Origin: SAR202 cluster bacterium
GTDB lineage: Bacteria > Chloroflexota > Dehalococcoidia > Lucifugimonadales > GCA-2712585
Direction: 5' to 3'
NCBI GenBank assembly: GCA_016872285.1
Contig: VGZZ01000003.1
Coordinates: 1 to 64,000, forward strand
Length of the DNA stretch: 64,000 nucleotides
Positions 9,077 to 18,199 of this stretch are shown piece by piece. Under the pieces are notes generated by a model. It made no database searches and was not told the DNA's origin. It worked only from the letters and a program-made list of their open reading frames with translations. Positions within the stretch are counted from its first letter, which is position 1. The number at the start of each line of letters is the position of its first letter. A program made the translations under genes and the position numbers.

Positions 9077-9218
9077 CGCTCCATATAATGGTCTGACGCG
9101 GCAGCCTGGCCATCTGACCCTCGAACTGCTTTATCTGAGTGTCTAGGTGCTGCTCCTTTGCTCTAATCTCCGCCAGGACCAGCTTGAGAACGGCCATAGC
9201 CTGAGTCATCTGCACCAT
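9042..9218 (-). CDS. Small helical ORF, possibly the 5' half of the downstream coiled-coil gene
   Basis: A 58-codon frame from ATG 9218, which has a strong GGAGG 8 bases upstream, so translation initiation here is credible. The first 40 residues are a regular amphipathic helix (VLKLVLAEIRAKEQHLDTQIKQFEG), then the frame runs into GHGPQRHG and stops. The helical character continues in the next frame (8768-9076). That, together with the good ribosome-binding site only on this ORF, fits either a frameshifted single gene of about 150 codons or a translationally coupled pair. Confidence 0.45.
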   Translation of the reverse strand: MVQMTQAMAVLKLVLAEIRAKEQHLDTQIKQFEGQMARLPRQTIIWSVAAGHGPQRHG

Positions 9219-9330
9219 ATACAAGACCTCCGGCGTCTCGTTGATATGACGATACGACTGACTCCAAAGTCTGCGCGTCTAATAAAAGTATATTTGACTC
9301 GGTCATGGCAGAGTAATCATTTTGGCGGCT

Positions 9331-10434
9331 TTAAACGCGCGATTTGAACCCGACTTTTGGCAAAGCGGCGCCTATGGCTCTGACGCAGTCGTCTATTTCC
9401 GCCTCGTCAGCCGCGCCCATGTGCCCAATCCTGAATACTTTGCCGTTCAGTTTGCCCAACCCGCCGGCGACGATGACGTTGTATTCCTTCCGAAGGACAT
9501 TTTGCAGCGGTCCAAATTCCACGCCTTCCGGAATTTTCACGGCAGTCACGGCGTTGGAGGCGCATAAATCGTCTGCCAGGAGAGCAAGCCCTAGTCCTCG
9601 CAAGCCTTGTCTGGCGCGTTGGGCTAGCACAGCGTGTCGAGTGAAGACGGCCTCCAAGCCGTCTTCTAGAAGCCGGTCCAGGGCCACCTTTAGAGCGTAA
9701 AAAAGAGGCAGGCTGGGCGTGAAGGGCGTCTGGCCTATATCGTAGTAACTCTTAGCCAGCCCGAGGTCAAAATAATATCTTGGCATCCGGGCGGAATTAT
9801 AAGCCTGCCAGGCCATGGGGCTGACGCTTATGAAAGACAGGCCGGGGGGCAGCAGCAACCCCTTCTGGGAGGCGGTAGTCACCAGGTCGCAGCCCCAGGC
9901 GTCGGTCTCAAGGGGGATACAGCCTAGGCTGCTGACGGCGTCTACGATTAGCAACTTTCCAAATTCGCCCTTCACGACCTTTGCGATGGACGCCACGTCA
10001 TTAGTGACGGCGGTGGACGACTCGTTGTGCACCAGCATGACAGCCTTAATCGACGGGTCCTTACGCAGCGACGCCCGCACCGCCTCCGGCTCCACCGGCT
10101 TGCCCCATTCGAACTCTAGGCGAGTGACAATGGCGCCATGGGCCTCCGCCATCTCCGACCATCGCAGCGCGAAATGCCCGCCGATACAGGCCAGCACCCG
10201 GTCTCCCGGCGACAGCACGTTGACTATGGACGCCTCCAAGGCCCCTGTGCCGGACGCCGTGAGGATATAGAGGTCGTTGGAGGTGCAAAACACCTTCTTG
10301 AGACGCTCCGTGGCGCTGTAAAGCATCTCCTTAAACTCAGGGCCGCGATGGTTTATCATGTCGCCCGTGAGAGCGGACATGATCTCCGGATAACACGAGA
10401 CGGGACCCGGTATGCGAAGGTTCTGCTTTGGCAT
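9331..10434 (-). CDS. Class V aminotransferase (alanine/serine-glyoxylate aminotransferase-like)
   Basis: A pyridoxal-phosphate enzyme of 367 residues in the alanine-glyoxylate/serine-glyoxylate aminotransferase group. Visible motifs are IPGPVSCYPEIMSAL near the N terminus, LTASGTGALEASIVN (phosphate cup), a VHNESSTAVTND segment, the cofactor aspartate in LLIVDAVSSLG, and the Schiff-base lysine in TTASQKGLLLPPG (about residue 190). The C-terminal FRIGHMG motif is typical. ATG 10434 follows AAAGGA by 7 bases and is preferred over the TTG at 10440. It is adjacent to tyrS on the same strand, but function appears unrelated. The exact amino donor cannot be assigned from sequence. Confidence 0.9.
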   Translation of the reverse strand: MPKQNLRIPGPVSCYPEIMSALTGDMINHRGPEFKEMLYSATERLKKVFCTSNDLYILTASGTGALEASIVNVLSPGDRVLACIGGHFALRWSEMAEAHGAIVTRLEFEWGKPVEPEAVRASLRKDPSIKAVMLVHNESSTAVTNDVASIAKVVKGEFGKLLIVDAVSSLGCIPLETDAWGCDLVTTASQKGLLLPPGLSFISVSPMAWQAYNSARMPRYYFDLGLAKSYYDIGQTPFTPSLPLFYALKVALDRLLEDGLEAVFTRHAVLAQRARQGLRGLGLALLADDLCASNAVTAVKIPEGVEFGPLQNVLRKEYNVIVAGGLGKLNGKVFRIGHMGAADEAEIDDCVRAIGAALPKVGFKSRV

Positions 10435-10468
10435 CTTCAAGTCCTTTCCTCAGTTGGACATTGAGCAA

Positions 10469-11746
10469 TTATTTCCTGTCCAACTCCGTGAGACGCGCGA
10501 ATTTCCTGCGTCCTACCTTTATCACAAGACCATCTTTTATCGAGATGTTGGTCGAGTCTACTTTCCGCTGGTCCACTTCCACGGCGCCCTGAGCAACCAA
10601 ACGCTTGGCCTCAGCCTTTGAGGGCACCAGGCCCGCAGCCACCAACAAATCCACCAGCGCTGCTTGCCCCCCGGCCTCTACACCCACCAAGGACTCTTTC
10701 CCGTCGCCATCAGTTGGTATGAATAGATACTGCTTTTGGGCCGGCTGCCAACGAAATCCCACGCTGGGTATGTCCTGAGGCAGCTCGCGGCGCTGGAAAG
10801 CTTGCTCAAAGTAATCCTGGGCTTTACCTGCCTCGGAAGCGCCGTGGAACTGGGCGGTGATATCCAGGGCCAGCCGCTTCTTTAAGTTCATAGGGTTCAC
10901 CGAGCTATCTTTAATAGCCCTGCGCATCTCCTCTAATTCATTCTGCGAAACATCAGTTAAATAGTCAAAGTAGTTGGTTATCAGGCTGTCGGCTATGGAC
11001 ATTAGTTTGCCATACATCTCGTTGGGTAGGTCGGACACCCCCACATAGTTGCCCAGGCTCTTGCTCATCTTCTGAACGCCGTCCAGCCCCACCAGCATCG
11101 GCATCAGGAAGCACTGCTGGGGCCGCTGGCCCATCATCTCCTGGAGCTGCCGGCCCACCAGCAGGTTAAACTTCTGGTCCGTGCCGCCGAATTCTACATC
11201 GGACCTTATTGCCACGGAGTCATAGCCTTGTAGCAGGGGGTACAGGAACTCGGTGATGGCGATGGGCCGGCCCGCGGCGTACCGCTTGGCAAAGTCGTCG
11301 CGCTCTAGGAACTGGGCCACGGTAAAACGCCTGGTGAGGTCAATGACCGTGGCCAGAGTAAACTTTCCGAACCACTCACTCTGCAACACGGTTTGGGTGC
11401 GGTCTTTGTCCACCACCTTAAAGAATTGGTCCAGGTAAGTCTGGGCGTTGGCCATGACCTGCTCGTGGGTCAGCATGGGGCGGGTGGCGGACTGTCCGCT
11501 GGGGTCGCCGATCTGCGCCGTCCAGTCGCCGACGATGAGGATGACTTTGTGACCCAGCTCTTGAAGCTGCCGCAGCTTGCGTAGGCCGACCACATGCCCC
11601 AGGTGGATATCGGCGCGGCTGGGGTCGAAGCCCATCTTCAGACGCAGCGGCTTGCCCTGCTGCAACAGCCGCACCGTCTCCTCTTCGACGATGATTTCAG
11701 TCACGCCCCGGCGTAGGACTTTGTCCAAGGTCTGCTGGTCTAACAA
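10469..11746 (-). CDS. tyrS: Tyrosyl-tRNA synthetase
   Basis: Charges tRNA(Tyr) with tyrosine. It is a class I synthetase with a HIGH-type motif (DIHLGHVV, about residues 43-50), a KMSKS motif (QKMSKSLGNY, about 236-245), and a C-terminal S4 RNA-binding domain (VPSKAEAKRLVAQGAVEVDQR). The overall sequence fits the TyrRS-Z type. I choose the TTG at 11746 (425 residues). It is preceded by GAGGTAA and lies 4 bases after the ribF stop, whereas a longer frame from 11794 would overlap ribF by 44 bases. It is co-transcribed with ribF. Confidence 0.96.
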   Translation of the reverse strand: MLDQQTLDKVLRRGVTEIIVEEETVRLLQQGKPLRLKMGFDPSRADIHLGHVVGLRKLRQLQELGHKVILIVGDWTAQIGDPSGQSATRPMLTHEQVMANAQTYLDQFFKVVDKDRTQTVLQSEWFGKFTLATVIDLTRRFTVAQFLERDDFAKRYAAGRPIAITEFLYPLLQGYDSVAIRSDVEFGGTDQKFNLLVGRQLQEMMGQRPQQCFLMPMLVGLDGVQKMSKSLGNYVGVSDLPNEMYGKLMSIADSLITNYFDYLTDVSQNELEEMRRAIKDSSVNPMNLKKRLALDITAQFHGASEAGKAQDYFEQAFQRRELPQDIPSVGFRWQPAQKQYLFIPTDGDGKESLVGVEAGGQAALVDLLVAAGLVPSKAEAKRLVAQGAVEVDQRKVDSTNISIKDGLVIKVGRRKFARLTELDRK

Positions 11747-11750
11747 ATTA

Positions 11751-12680
11751 TTACCTCGCGCTTCCAGAAAGGATAGCCTTGGCCTGTTCCACATCCTTAT
11801 CCATCTGGCTGACCAGTTCCGCCACGCTGGCGAAGGCCCTCTCCTCGCGTAGCCGCGAGACGAACTCTACAGCCATGACCTCGCCATAGATGTCGCCATG
11901 AAAGTCCATGATAAAGGTCTCGATGAGCCTGGCGCCGCCGCCGAAGGTGGGCCTGACGCCTATGCTAGTGGCAGAGGGGCGCTTCCCCATCCTCACCGTT
12001 GCCCAGGTGGCGTAGATGCCGTTGCCCGGGACCAGAAGCTCCGGCTCTACCAGCAGGTTGGCTGTGGGGAAACCCAGCTCGCGGCCCCGGGCGTCGCCGT
12101 GGGCTACGGTCCCCGTCAGCGAATAGCACCGTCCCAGCAGCGCCGACGCGGCTTCTACCTTCCCTTCCGATACCATCTGTCGCAGGCTGCGGCTTCTTGC
12201 CACCTGTCCTCCCTGGGACATCGGCTCCACTACATGCAGCCAGAACCCCATCTCACGGCCAAGTTCTCGCAATACCAATATAGTGCCCTCTCGTTTGTGG
12301 CCCAAGGCAAAGTCCGGGCCCACCACAAGGCCCTTCATTCGTAGGTGATCGACTAAAGTCTGCACGAAGGGTCTAGCCTTTACTTGCGACAGCTCTTTTG
12401 TGAATTCCAAAGGCGCAATGTGGTCAATGCCCTGTTGGCGTATGAGGCGCTGCCGCTGTTCCCAGGACGCCAGGTATTGAGGCTGGTAGCCGGGAACCAG
12501 TACGGCGCGGGGCTGGTTGCGAAAAGTAAGGGCGATGGAGGCCAAATTGTGTTTTTGGGCCTTCTCTTTTAAAGCTCGCAGCAAATGTTGATGGCCCAGA
12601 TGCACGCCATCAAAGGTGCCAATAGTTAACGCGGCGTCTTTGTTAGGATTAAATGGAGCTAGCTGCTGTTCAATGGACAT
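11751..12680 (-). CDS. ribF: Bifunctional riboflavin kinase/FAD synthetase
   Basis: Converts riboflavin to FMN and then FAD. From ATG 12680 the product has 309 residues. The N-terminal FAD synthetase domain has ALTIGTFDGVHLGHQHLL, with the nucleotidyltransferase HxGH motif, and VVGPDFALGHKREGT. The C-terminal flavokinase domain has LTGTVAHGDARGRELGFPTANL and a terminal FVSRLREERAFASVAELVSQMDKDVEQAK. The open frame extends to 12860, but the extra residues are unlike RibF and run through a terminator hairpin, so ATG 12680 is preferred. Confidence 0.96.
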   Translation of the reverse strand: MSIEQQLAPFNPNKDAALTIGTFDGVHLGHQHLLRALKEKAQKHNLASIALTFRNQPRAVLVPGYQPQYLASWEQRQRLIRQQGIDHIAPLEFTKELSQVKARPFVQTLVDHLRMKGLVVGPDFALGHKREGTILVLRELGREMGFWLHVVEPMSQGGQVARSRSLRQMVSEGKVEAASALLGRCYSLTGTVAHGDARGRELGFPTANLLVEPELLVPGNGIYATWATVRMGKRPSATSIGVRPTFGGGARLIETFIMDFHGDIYGEVMAVEFVSRLREERAFASVAELVSQMDKDVEQAKAILSGSAR

Positions 12681-12705
12681 AGGCGTACGTGAGCAAAGAT
12701 TAAAG

Positions 12706-12724
12706 GCCCCCTGAGGAAGGGGGC
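12706..12724 (-). terminator. Probable rho-independent terminator after fdhD
   Basis: A 7-base GC-rich stem (12706-12712 with 12718-12724, loop GAGGA) is followed on the minus strand by CCTTTAATCTTT. It separates the fdhD stop (12805) from the ribF start (12680). The U-tract is short, so efficiency is uncertain. Confidence 0.5.
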
Positions 12725-12804
12725 GCTTGGCTAGGATGGTAGCACAGTCGTCGAAAGAGGGCAACGCGGAAGTGCCCGAACCGCCGCCGGCGTATTGGGC
12801 AGGG

Positions 12805-13659
12805 TCAGCTATCCAATCTTTCGAGGCCAGTGTATACGTTAAACCCGTCACCTCTGGCAAACCCCACCAGCGTCATACCGAACCGCCTAGCCATGTCCAC
12901 TGCCAGGCTGGACGGCGCCCCTACCGCCACTACAAAGGGTATCCCCGCCGACAGCGCCTTCTGCATAATCTCGTAGCTGGTGCGTCCGCTGACCACCAGT
13001 ACGCTGTTGTTCAGAGGCAGCCTTTTACCCAGCATCGCCCAGCCCACGAGCTTGTCCACCGCGTTGTGCCGCCCCACGTCCTCACGAAGGCACTGAAGCC
13101 GCCCCTGGGCATCGAACAGCCCCGCCGCATGAAGGCCCCCTGTACGATCGAAGACGCGCTGCTCTTTCCGCAAAGCGTCAGGCAGGCTGGACACCACATC
13201 TTTTGAGACCTTTAGCTCACCCGTCGGCAGCGCAGGGCATCCCCGTATCTCCAACGCTTCCAGCGACGCCTTGCCGCAGACGCCGCAGCTTGATGTGGCG
13301 TAGAAGTTGCGGTTCAGGAGCTTCGGGTCAAAGGCGAACCCTGGCTTCAGATATACGTTGACGATGTTGTACTTCTGCTCGACGCCTTCATCCTGGCAGT
13401 GGCTGATGCGCTCGATGGCGTCGAAGCCTCTGATGATGCCCTCGCTATGGAGAAAGCCCGCCGCCAGCTCATAGTCGTGGCGAGGGGTGCGCATAGTTAC
13501 GGCGACGCTGGCGGTGCGCTGCGTCCCTTCCTCCCACCACACCACCCGAATCTCCAGCGGCTCCTCGGTGGCGACCACATCTTCAACATCCTGAGTTACG
13601 CCTTGCCGCAAGCGTCTAATAGGCACCTTCACCGTCGGGCCCAACATCTGTTCTATCAC
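12805..13659 (-). CDS. fdhD: Formate dehydrogenase accessory sulfurtransferase
   Basis: FdhD transfers sulfur from a cysteine desulfurase to the bis-MGD cofactor of formate dehydrogenases and their relatives. Key features are the central [14 protein letters not shown] motif with its two functional cysteines, [18 protein letters not shown], and [34 protein letters not shown] place the start at GTG 13659 (284 residues). It overlaps the stop of the molybdoenzyme gene as GTGA and has GGAGG upstream. A longer frame to 13812 would bury itself in that gene. The coupling with the molybdopterin oxidoreductase shows which enzyme it serves. Confidence 0.95.
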   Translation of the reverse strand: MIEQMLGPTVKVPIRRLRQGVTQDVEDVVATEEPLEIRVVWWEEGTQRTASVAVTMRTPRHDYELAAGFLHSEGIIRGFDAIERISHCQDEGVEQKYNIVNVYLKPGFAFDPKLLNRNFYATSSCGVCGKASLEALEIRGCPALPTGELKVSKDVVSSLPDALRKEQRVFDRTGGLHAAGLFDAQGRLQCLREDVGRHNAVDKLVGWAMLGKRLPLNNSVLVVSGRTSYEIMQKALSAGIPFVVAVGAPSSLAVDMARRFGMTLVGFARGDGFNVYTGLERLDS

Positions 13660-15881
13660 CTCTTCACCTCCTCCTTCGCCGGCAGCACTTGCACCGTGGT
13701 GTTGTAGTCTGGAATGCCGCAGACAGGGTCGACGGCGCCGCGGCGCAGCAGAACAGACCCTTCCGGCCAGTGTACCTGGAGGTTCCGCGACTTGATAGCC
13801 GCGATTTTGCACCGGCCTTCATATTCGCCAACTTCCGACTTTAGCACCACAGGGTCGCCGTCACGCAAGCCTAGGGCGATGGCGTCATCCGCGTTCATTA
13901 GCACATCCTCACGGACAGCGCCCGTCAGGGGGTCTCGACGCGCTTGCACCATGCTGTTGAACTGCTTGCCGCGCCGTGTGCTGAGCAGGAATCGGCCCTC
14001 AGGTATCTCTTCCTCCGGCGGCGAGAGGGGCGTAAACCTGGCCTTGCCATCGATGGTGGGGAAGATGCTCCCGTCACACAGGCGCTGCCCGCCCCACTGG
14101 AAGGCATCCCCCCTTTTCTTGAGGTTTTCAATGCCTGAGTATAGCGGTACAACTCTGGCAATCTCATCACGCACCGCCTGGCCATTATCGAAGTGTATAA
14201 GATGCCGCTGCTCAGGCTTAACCCGCTCCGCCAATTCCATCAAGATTTCCCACTCTGACCGGGCTTCACCAACGCGGCGGCCAGGGATTTCGGGGCTGAA
14301 ATAGATGCGGCGTTCTGTAGAGGTTTCAGTTCCGCCGCCCCGCTGCTCGTAGCGAGTGCAGGCTGGCAGCAACACCACGGTATCGGCAGGGTCCAGAAGC
14401 ATCTGGGAGGTCAGCACGATGTCCTGGTGGACGCGTACCGGCACCCGCTCAATAGCTTCGCGGACGTACCGGGGTTCCGGCAGGGTTTCCAGGAAGTTGC
14501 CGCCCAGCGAGTAGAGGATATCCAGGTCGCCGCGATATGAGGCATCGATCATGTCCACCGCCGAGAGTCCTCGCCACGCTGGCACAGGGAAGCCCCACTG
14601 CTCCTCCAGCCGACGGGCGCCGGCCTCGCTGATGCTATCGCCGCCGGGATAGCTCCAGGGCACCGCACCCATCTCGGCCCCGCCCTGGACGCCGCTGTGA
14701 CCACGAATGGCCATCAGACCGCACTTCTCGCGGCCGATGAACCCTCGCGCTAGAACCAGGTTCACCAGGGCCTTGACGTTGTCCACCCCGTATCGATGCT
14801 GGGCGATGCCCATGCTCCACACTACCACAGCGCTTTTCGCCTCTCCCCACATCCGGGCGAAGCGCAGCATCTCGTCTCTTGATGCGCCCGAGTACTTCTC
14901 CAGCGACTCCCAGGACTGGCCGTCCAGATGTGTCTTTAGCCGCTGGAAGTCCGATGTGTGATTTTTTATGAAGGTTTCGTCCAACCACTCGTTAGCGACA
15001 AGGTGCTTCAACACGCCGTTGATAAAGGCGATGTCGCCGCCGGTGTGGACTTGAAAGAACTCGTCGGCCAGGCGGGTGCCGAAGAGAGCGCTCTCCATCA
15101 CCGACGGCACCCAGTACCGCTCCAGCGCCGGCTCTCGGTAGGGGTTGATGACCACAATTCGGGTGCCCTTCTGCTTGGCGTAGTACATGTACTTGGTGGT
15201 CACCGGCTGGTTGTTGGGGACATGACTGCCGATGAGCACCAGCAGGTCGGTACCGATCCAGTCGGAGTAGGAGCATGTGGAGGCGGCCACGCCCAGGGTA
15301 TCCTTGAGGGCAGTAGTGCTGGGCGCGTGGCATATTCTGGACGAGTTGTCGACGTTGTTGGTGCCGAGAAACCGCGCTACCTTCTGCGCGACGTAATAGA
15401 CCTCGTTGGTGATGCCCCGCGACGTCAGGTAGAAGGCGAAGCGCCGGGGGTCAGTGGCGCGGAAGCGGTCCGACAAAAGACTCAGCGCCTCGTCCCAGGA
15501 GACGCGCCTGAACCCTAGCTCGTCGCGGCGTCGTACCATGGGGTAGGGCAGTCTTCCCAGCTTCCGCAGCTCCGCCGAGGTCTTTTTTCGCAGCGCCGCT
15601 ACATCCGAGAGCAGCTCTACATCCAGCGCCGCCATGGTGTTGAGTTCCAGCAGGTTCAGGCGCACAGTGCAGAGGTGGACGCCCTTCATGGTGAAATCTC
15701 GCAGGCCGGTGGTGCCTAAGGCACAGCCGTCGCAGACACCTCGCGACAGGATGTGCCAGGCGAAGGGCAATTGCCGCCGGTTGGCCCACGCGACTTTGAA
15801 TATCTCCAGGTAGTGGTTGGGCTTCACCTGCCCAAGCCCGTTGGGCATCAGGCCCGCCCATAAGGATGGCTTCCAGCCCAT
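13656..15881 (-). CDS. FdhF/YdeP family molybdopterin oxidoreductase (formate dehydrogenase-like alpha subunit)
   Basis: A 741-residue bis-MGD-dependent oxidoreductase of the YdeP-like branch of the formate dehydrogenase family. Instead of the usual four-cysteine iron-sulfur motif, it begins with the YdeP-type segment [18 protein letters not shown] and [12 protein letters not shown]. At the position where E. coli FdhF has selenocysteine, this protein reads [14 protein letters not shown], that is, a cysteine. The C-terminal molybdopterin-dinucleotide-binding domain is present ([12 protein letters not shown]...[18 protein letters not shown]). It is coupled to fdhD by a 4-base overlap. The reaction is unproven for most YdeP-like members (formate oxidation or an acid-stress role have been suggested). 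Confidence 0.92.
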   Translation of the reverse strand: MGWKPSLWAGLMPNGLGQVKPNHYLEIFKVAWANRRQLPFAWHILSRGVCDGCALGTTGLRDFTMKGVHLCTVRLNLLELNTMAALDVELLSDVAALRKKTSAELRKLGRLPYPMVRRRDELGFRRVSWDEALSLLSDRFRATDPRRFAFYLTSRGITNEVYYVAQKVARFLGTNNVDNSSRICHAPSTTALKDTLGVAASTCSYSDWIGTDLLVLIGSHVPNNQPVTTKYMYYAKQKGTRIVVINPYREPALERYWVPSVMESALFGTRLADEFFQVHTGGDIAFINGVLKHLVANEWLDETFIKNHTSDFQRLKTHLDGQSWESLEKYSGASRDEMLRFARMWGEAKSAVVVWSMGIAQHRYGVDNVKALVNLVLARGFIGREKCGLMAIRGHSGVQGGAEMGAVPWSYPGGDSISEAGARRLEEQWGFPVPAWRGLSAVDMIDASYRGDLDILYSLGGNFLETLPEPRYVREAIERVPVRVHQDIVLTSQMLLDPADTVVLLPACTRYEQRGGGTETSTERRIYFSPEIPGRRVGEARSEWEILMELAERVKPEQRHLIHFDNGQAVRDEIARVVPLYSGIENLKKRGDAFQWGGQRLCDGSIFPTIDGKARFTPLSPPEEEIPEGRFLLSTRRGKQFNSMVQARRDPLTGAVREDVLMNADDAIALGLRDGDPVVLKSEVGEYEGRCKIAAIKSRNLQVHWPEGSVLLRRGAVDPVCGIPDYNTTVQVLPAKEEVKR

Positions 15882-15938
15882 GAATCGCCTCAGTCAAAAG
15901 GTGCCACTACGATAGCACAGGTGTCGCAAATGGTGGAA

Positions 15939-15967
15939 ATGACGGAGAGGCGCCAAAGGGGTACAAT
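15939..15967 (+). promoter_or_regulatory. Possible promoter for the GlcG-like gene
   Basis: ATGACG (15939-15944) and TACAAT (15962-15967) are separated by 17 bases and lie about 40 bases upstream of the start at 16008, which has GAAGGAGG as ribosome-binding site. The -35 element is weak. Confidence 0.4.
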
Positions 15968-16007
15968 ATCGCCGTGTTAACTCCCTATTTTTGCGAAGGA
16001 GGCTACC

Positions 16008-16412
16008 ATGCCTGACCTGACTATGGGCGAGACCGAAAAGATTATTCGCGCCGGACTGGCCGAGGCGCAGAAGATGGGCGTCAAAATCAGCATCGCCGTG
16101 GTGGACGCCAACGGCAACTTGATGGGCATGATGCGCATGGACGGGGCCAGGTTCATCAGCGCAGACATCTGCCAGGGCAAGGCCCGGGCGTCCGCCTGGA
16201 TGCAGGACACCAGCGCGGCCCTGCAGCAACGCGCCCAGGGCAGCATTATCATGCAGGCCCTGATTACTCGCGAGGCCGGCAAGTTCCTCCCCAGCCAGGG
16301 CGCTGTGCCTATCAGAAAGGGCGGCGCGGTAGTAGGGGCGGTGGGCGTCTCCGGCGCGGCGGCGCAGCAGGACGAGGATATCTCCAAGGCGGGTATTGCG
16401 GCCATCGCCTAA
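16008..16412 (+). CDS. GlcG/HbpS-like protein (haem-degrading domain family, DUF336)
   Basis: A 134-residue member of the GlcG/HbpS family (PF03928). The pattern ISIAVVDANGNLMGMMRMDGARFISADICQGKARASAWM at residues 26-64 and GAVPIRKGGAVVGAVGVSGAAAQQDEDISKAGIAAI at the C terminus are diagnostic. HbpS binds haem extracellularly in Streptomyces; most family members, like this one with no signal peptide, are cytosolic and of unknown function. Its stop overlaps the convergent MetF-like gene by 4 bases. Confidence 0.92.
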   Translation: MPDLTMGETEKIIRAGLAEAQKMGVKISIAVVDANGNLMGMMRMDGARFISADICQGKARASAWMQDTSAALQQRAQGSIIMQALITREAGKFLPSQGAVPIRKGGAVVGAVGVSGAAAQQDEDISKAGIAAIA

Positions 16413-17275
16413 CGGCCTACCGCCTGCAAAAAGCGGCGCGCCGCGTCATAGTCACGGGCGCCGCCCTTGAGGATGGGCGGCACGATGTAAAAGGCGTCGA
16501 TGCCGGCATCCCGAAAACGCCACCACTGCTCCACCGCCATCTCGACACCGTCGCGGCCTGAATCTAGCTCGCGGCGCACCGCCTCAGGCACCGAGGCGAA
16601 GATGACGCCGTCTTTGACCATGACTTGCAGGCCCCAGAAGACGGGCTGCGACGATGCCTGTCCCGCGACGGCCTTGTACGCCGAGTGGAATTGCTCTACT
16701 TGTTCGGTATAGAAGACGGGCTGGGTCACAAAGAAGTGCGCGCCCGCCTGGGCTTTCTTGTGGGTAAGCGCGGCCTCTTCTTCGACGCCTCGGCCCAGGT
16801 CAATGGCCCCGCCGATGCACAGGTCCGTGGCCTGCCGCAGTTTCAACCCGCGAAAGTCCAAACCGCCGTTCATGTCAGCGATAGCCTTTATTAGCTCGGT
16901 GGGCCGATAGTCGTCCACCGGCTTGACACGTTCCAGGTCCTTAGCGCTGAAAGGGTCGCCGCCGACTACCAGCACGTTATCCACTCCCAGGGCGGCGGCG
17001 CCCAGGAGGTGGCTTTGAAGGGCCAGCTTATTCATATCGCGAGTCGCCAGGTTGAAGACGGCGTCGCGGCCAGCATGCGACTTTATCGTCGCCGCCATAA
17101 TGGCCGAGTCGATGCGCACGGCCTTGCCGGGGTTGTAGGCTACGGCCAGGAAATCGACGGGCAGACGCCGCGCGTCGTCTAAGAAATCCAGCCCCGGTCC
17201 TCGAGGGGGCGAGAAGTCGGAAATGATGACGGGCTTGCCGCCGCGTCGATTGTAAACGTCTGTGACCTTTGCCAT
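16409..17275 (-). CDS. MetF-like methylenetetrahydrofolate reductase family protein
   Basis: A 288-residue protein with the TIM-barrel layout of methylenetetrahydrofolate reductase: SDFSPPRG at strand 1, VDFLAVAYNPGKAVRIDS, NLATRDMNKLALQSHLLGAAALGVDNVLVVGGDP (the folate/FAD pocket motif), then AQAGAHFFVTQPVFY and GLQVMVKD. It is somewhat divergent from E. coli MetF, so it could act on a C1 carrier of an acetyl-CoA-type pathway or in methionine synthesis. No partner gene (metV, metH) is adjacent. Cytosolic flavoprotein by family. Confidence 0.85.
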   Translation of the reverse strand: MAKVTDVYNRRGGKPVIISDFSPPRGPGLDFLDDARRLPVDFLAVAYNPGKAVRIDSAIMAATIKSHAGRDAVFNLATRDMNKLALQSHLLGAAALGVDNVLVVGGDPFSAKDLERVKPVDDYRPTELIKAIADMNGGLDFRGLKLRQATDLCIGGAIDLGRGVEEEAALTHKKAQAGAHFFVTQPVFYTEQVEQFHSAYKAVAGQASSQPVFWGLQVMVKDGVIFASVPEAVRRELDSGRDGVEMAVEQWWRFRDAGIDAFYIVPPILKGGARDYDAARRFLQAVGR

Positions 17276-17358
17276 AGCGCCTCCCCTCGCTCTCCCTTCG
17301 TGTCTGGTTTCATGGTAGCATAGCCCATCGCAACCTCATCTAGTAAGGAACCTTGCCC

Positions 17359-18195
17359 ATGCCTGTGTTAAGAGTAGGCCACAGCCCTGACGCCGACGAT
17401 GCCTTCATGTTCTACCCTCTGGCCAAGGGCATTATCACCGTCCCGGGTTACGAAATTACCCATGTCCTAGAGGAGATCCAGGCGCTGAACCAGCGGGCGC
17501 TGAAGGGTGAGTTGGAGGTCACGGCCATCTCCGCCGCCGTTTACCCCCAGGTGGCGCAGCACTACCGCATCATGCCCTGCGGCGCGTCGGTGGGGCGCAA
17601 GTACGGGCCAGCAGTCGTATCCAAGAAGCCCCTGGACGCCAGGGATCTGGCGGGCAAGCGCATCGCCATCCCCGGCCAGTTCACCACCGCCTACATGCTC
17701 CTCCGCATATACATGAGCAAGCCTTTCGAGCCCGTCTTCATGAGTTTCGATGCCGTAACCGAGGCCGTGCAGCAAGGCAAGGTGGACGCGGGTATCTTCA
17801 TTCACGAGGGGCAGATTCGAGAGCGTGAGATGGGGCTACATAAGGTATTGGACCTGGGGCGGTGGTGGTTCGATGACACCGGCCTGCCCGTCCCTCTAGG
17901 CCTGGACATGGTGCATCGACGCCTGGGCGACAGGCTGGGCCGCCAGGTGACCCGGGCCCTCCACGACGCCATTGTCCACTCCCGCACCCACGAGGACGAC
18001 GCCCTGGACTACGCGCTTGCCTTTGGCCGTGGCATCGATAGGGAGACGGGTCGGAAGTTTGTGCGCATGTACGTGAACCAGGATACCGAGGACATGGGAG
18101 AGGATGGGCGAAAGGCGTTGGAGACGCTGTTTGCGCGCGCTGCTAAGAAAGGGATTATCAAAGAAGCGCCGCCACTAGACCTGGTAGAGATTTAG
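17359..18195 (+). CDS. mqnD: 1,4-dihydroxy-6-naphthoate synthase (futalosine menaquinone pathway)
   Basis: MqnD converts cyclic dehypoxanthine futalosine to 1,4-dihydroxy-6-naphthoate, the last specific step before prenylation in the futalosine pathway. The 278-residue periplasmic-binding-protein-like fold starts with VGHSPDADDAFMFYPLAKG. It has EVTAISAAVYPQVAQHYRIMPCGASVG, GKRIAIPGQFTTAYMLLRIY and VDAGIFIHEGQIRE, all family hallmarks. The start ATG 17359 has AAGGA 9 bases upstream and is preferred over TTG 17353. It is separated from mqnE-A-C by only two genes, which supports the pathway call. Confidence 0.94.
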   Translation: MPVLRVGHSPDADDAFMFYPLAKGIITVPGYEITHVLEEIQALNQRALKGELEVTAISAAVYPQVAQHYRIMPCGASVGRKYGPAVVSKKPLDARDLAGKRIAIPGQFTTAYMLLRIYMSKPFEPVFMSFDAVTEAVQQGKVDAGIFIHEGQIREREMGLHKVLDLGRWWFDDTGLPVPLGLDMVHRRLGDRLGRQVTRALHDAIVHSRTHEDDALDYALAFGRGIDRETGRKFVRMYVNQDTEDMGEDGRKALETLFARAAKKGIIKEAPPLDLVEI

Positions 18196-18199
18196 CCGC

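Noticed and set aside
12681-12860. N-terminal extension of RibF
   Set aside because: Extension crosses a terminator hairpin and overlaps fdhD; the family start fits ATG 12680.
13656-15881. Selenocysteine in the formate dehydrogenase-like protein
   Set aside because: The Sec-equivalent position reads [14 protein letters not shown] with an ordinary Cys codon, and the frame has no internal TGA.
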